In this document: in pieces, positions 3,763 to 5,066 of the stretch
Position numbering within the stretch: position 1 is the stretch's first letter
Layout of the letters: the number at the start of each line of letters is the position of its first letter
DNA from: an uncultured Clostridia bacterium
GTDB taxonomy: Bacteria; Bacillota; Clostridia; Christensenellales; QALW01
Direction: 5' to 3'
DNA length: 5,066 bases
NCBI GenBank assembly: GCA_900550765.1
Contig: URTC01000156.1
Location: forward strand, 1-5,066
Position numbers and translations under genes: made by a program
Notes under the pieces: model-generated
Told to the model about the DNA's origin: nothing
What the model saw: only the letters and a program-made list of their open reading frames with translations
The model's database searches: none

Positions 3763-5066
3763 CTATAGACCTATCACCTTTTCCAAAACACCGCCGGATA
3801 TCTCCTCCTTTGTGCCGTCAGGCAGGCAAAAGAAAGCCGGAATCTGCGGGGGCGTCTGCACGGTTATATGTACGCTGCCCCTTTCCCGGCTCCAGCGCAC
3901 CAAAACATCTCCCCGGGGCGTAGGCACACAGCCGGACAGTTCTTCAACAATATCCCATCTGGGCGTTATTCTTATTTCTTCCCAGCCCGGCACAAGGGGC
4001 TCTACCCCCAACAGCTTGGCGGTAAATTCATATAGCGGAAGCGCACCCCAAGCATGACAGTCGCTGCGCGGCTCCTCCGGCTTTTCCGGCACCGTGGTAC
4101 AGTGCTGCTCCAGCAGACGCCTCCAGTTTTCCCAAAGCGGCAAGGTACGCCCATACATGCCGGCCTTTTCAAGGGCACGGAACAAATAAAACTGCATCAC
4201 GAACGAGCAGGCCACTACATCCTCTTTCTCCAACGCATGGGTAAGCACTTCCTGTGCCCGCGCGCCGGAAGCCAGGCCGGTCAGTACGGCCCAAACCTGC
4301 GTGTGCTGGCTGTACTGCTCAAAATGTTCTCCCTCCCGGTACATACCGCGCTCGAAGTCAAAACAGCGCGCCTCTATAACCGCTAAAATGTCAGCCGCAA
4401 TTTTTTCATATTCAACTGCGGCAGCCTTCCGCTGAAGCGCTGTAAGCAATCGGCTTAAACTCTGCAGCGCATATACGTACAGCAAATTTTGCAGGACAGA
4501 CGGCCCCTGCTGCAAAGCGGCCGGCTCACCGTGGAAAGCGTCCCACTCTTTGGGCCAATCCGCAAAATCCCAATACCCCATAGGCTGAACCAGCCCACCG
4601 GGGCCGATTTTTTTATAAAAAGCCTCCGCAATTCCCTGCGCCGTCCCCATATGCTTTCGTATAAATTCAATATCGCCGGTCTGCCAATAATAATCCTCCA
4701 GCATTAAAATCCAGTACAGGGAAAAACCCGGAATTACCTGCACGGCATTGCTTGGATACCGGGATTGCAGCAGCCCATCCGGCATACGGGAGCAGGAAAA
4801 ATCCTCAATTGCGCGGCGGGCCAGCCGCGTATCCCCGGAAAGCCAATAAGTAAAAAGGATTTCCAGCCGCGTATCCATCGCATACTGCAGCTGCTCATAG
4901 TACGGGCAATCCTCATAGGTATCGTGCATGCAATGCTTTAGTGTATTTACGCTAATCGTCCAAAGTTCCTCCATCCATCGCTGTTTAGAGGAAATTTCTG
5001 CCCGCGCTTTTAACGGATACGTCGTTTCAATATACGGCAGAAGCACAACCTCGGCGGCCGCATTCT
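3763..5066 (-). CDS. GH78-type alpha-L-rhamnosidase, C-terminal part (5' end outside window)
   Basis: About 434 codons are visible. The frame stays open through the right edge, so the GTG at 5046 is not the real start; complete GH78 enzymes are roughly 700-1000 residues. Numbering from that GTG, the (alpha/alpha)6-barrel catalytic region carries D46-C-P-Y-Y-E51 and D58, spaced exactly like the Asp/Glu/Asp trio of GH78 (D567, E572, D579 in Bacillus RhaB). LWENW (304-308) offers E306 at the place of the catalytic Glu in the family's W-E-x-W motif. SDCHAWGALPLYEF (328-341) and PGWEEIRITP (353-362) match the conserved end of the barrel and the start of the C-terminal beta-sandwich, which runs to the stop at 3763-3765. 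Such enzymes release terminal L-rhamnose from plant or microbial glycans and flavonoid glycosides. No signal peptide can be judged because the N-terminus is missing. A grpB-type gene follows 73 bp downstream. Assignment to GH78 is by motif; substrate is inferred from the family. Confidence 0.85.
   Translation of the reverse strand, partial: NAAAEVVLLPYIETTYPLKARAEISSKQRWMEELWTISVNTLKHCMHDTYEDCPYYEQLQYAMDTRLEILFTYWLSGDTRLARRAIEDFSCSRMPDGLLQSRYPSNAVQVIPGFSLYWILMLEDYYWQTGDIEFIRKHMGTAQGIAEAFYKKIGPGGLVQPMGYWDFADWPKEWDAFHGEPAALQQGPSVLQNLLYVYALQSLSRLLTALQRKAAAVEYEKIAADILAVIEARCFDFERGMYREGEHFEQYSQHTQVWAVLTGLASGARAQEVLTHALEKEDVVACSFVMQFYLFRALEKAGMYGRTLPLWENWRRLLEQHCTTVPEKPEEPRSDCHAWGALPLYEFTAKLLGVEPLVPGWEEIRITPRWDIVEELSGCVPTPRGDVLVRWSRERGSVHITVQTPPQIPAFFCLPDGTKEEISGGVLEKVIGL

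Noticed and set aside
3623..4916. Other open frames across the grpB-type and rhamnosidase genes, on both strands
   Set aside because: Expected by-products of GC-rich coding sequence; none has motifs or start signals that compete with the GH78 and GrpB frames.
5044..5046. GTG at 5046 as the start of the rhamnosidase
   Set aside because: The frame remains open to the window edge and the protein would lack the N-terminal domains and the beginning of the GH78 barrel; the gene continues outside.
1..5066. tRNA, rRNA, CRISPR array, integrase or transposase gene
   Set aside because: No cloverleaf-like segment, no regularly spaced repeats, and no recombinase motif was found on either strand by reading.

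Overview
The window reads as a chromosomal segment from a low-to-moderate GC Firmicute, most likely a gut Clostridia member (Oscillospiraceae/Lachnospiraceae type). This is an inference from strong GGAGG ribosome binding sites, the GH78 alpha-L-rhamnosidase, the GrpB-family protein, and the small clostridial-type pyrophosphatase and alanyl-tRNA editing remnants. Composition changes sharply. The flanks are GC-rich (positions 4501-4560 have 40 G/C of 60), while the central block of about 1030-2815 is very AT-rich (positions 1861-1920 have 12 G/C of 60), which suggests an acquired insert.

Layout. 1-149 (minus) is the C-terminal end of a DHHA1-domain alanyl-tRNA editing protein that has lost its 5' part. 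172-678 (plus) is an intact small P-loop kinase with no recognised substrate. 673-1030 holds a minus-strand terminator, a 110-bp palindrome-rich block, and a decayed minus-strand Cys-rich reading frame that looks like debris of a mobile element. 1030-1193 is a regulatory region with a twice-occurring motif (AGTTGTC-N6-GACT), an extended -10 and a good ribosome binding site. 1194-2282 (plus) encodes a 362-residue XRE-like regulator with an unrecognised C-terminal domain. 2404-2580 (plus) encodes a 58-residue acidic protein with an internally repeated motif, preceded by a perfect 8-bp inverted repeat. 2581-2814 has no convincing gene but several inverted repeats, one of which resembles the regulator's promoter region in inverse orientation.

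2815-3130 (minus) is a frameshifted, 5'-truncated inorganic pyrophosphatase pseudogene. Seven bases beyond it ends an intact GrpB-family gene (3138-3689, minus). Upstream of that, and probably in the same transcript, is the C-terminal two-thirds or so of a GH78 rhamnosidase (3763-5066, minus) that runs off the right edge.

How the parts fit. The right side is probably a sugar-degradation locus with a GrpB-family gene downstream. The AT-rich centre looks like a small accessory module: a DNA-binding regulator plus a tiny acidic partner, with candidate operators in front of both genes. Two broken housekeeping-type genes (tRNA editing, pyrophosphatase) each abut an intact gene, which points to repeated insertion or replacement at this site. 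The regulator/small-protein pair is the best candidate for an undescribed system; no function can be assigned from the sequence alone.
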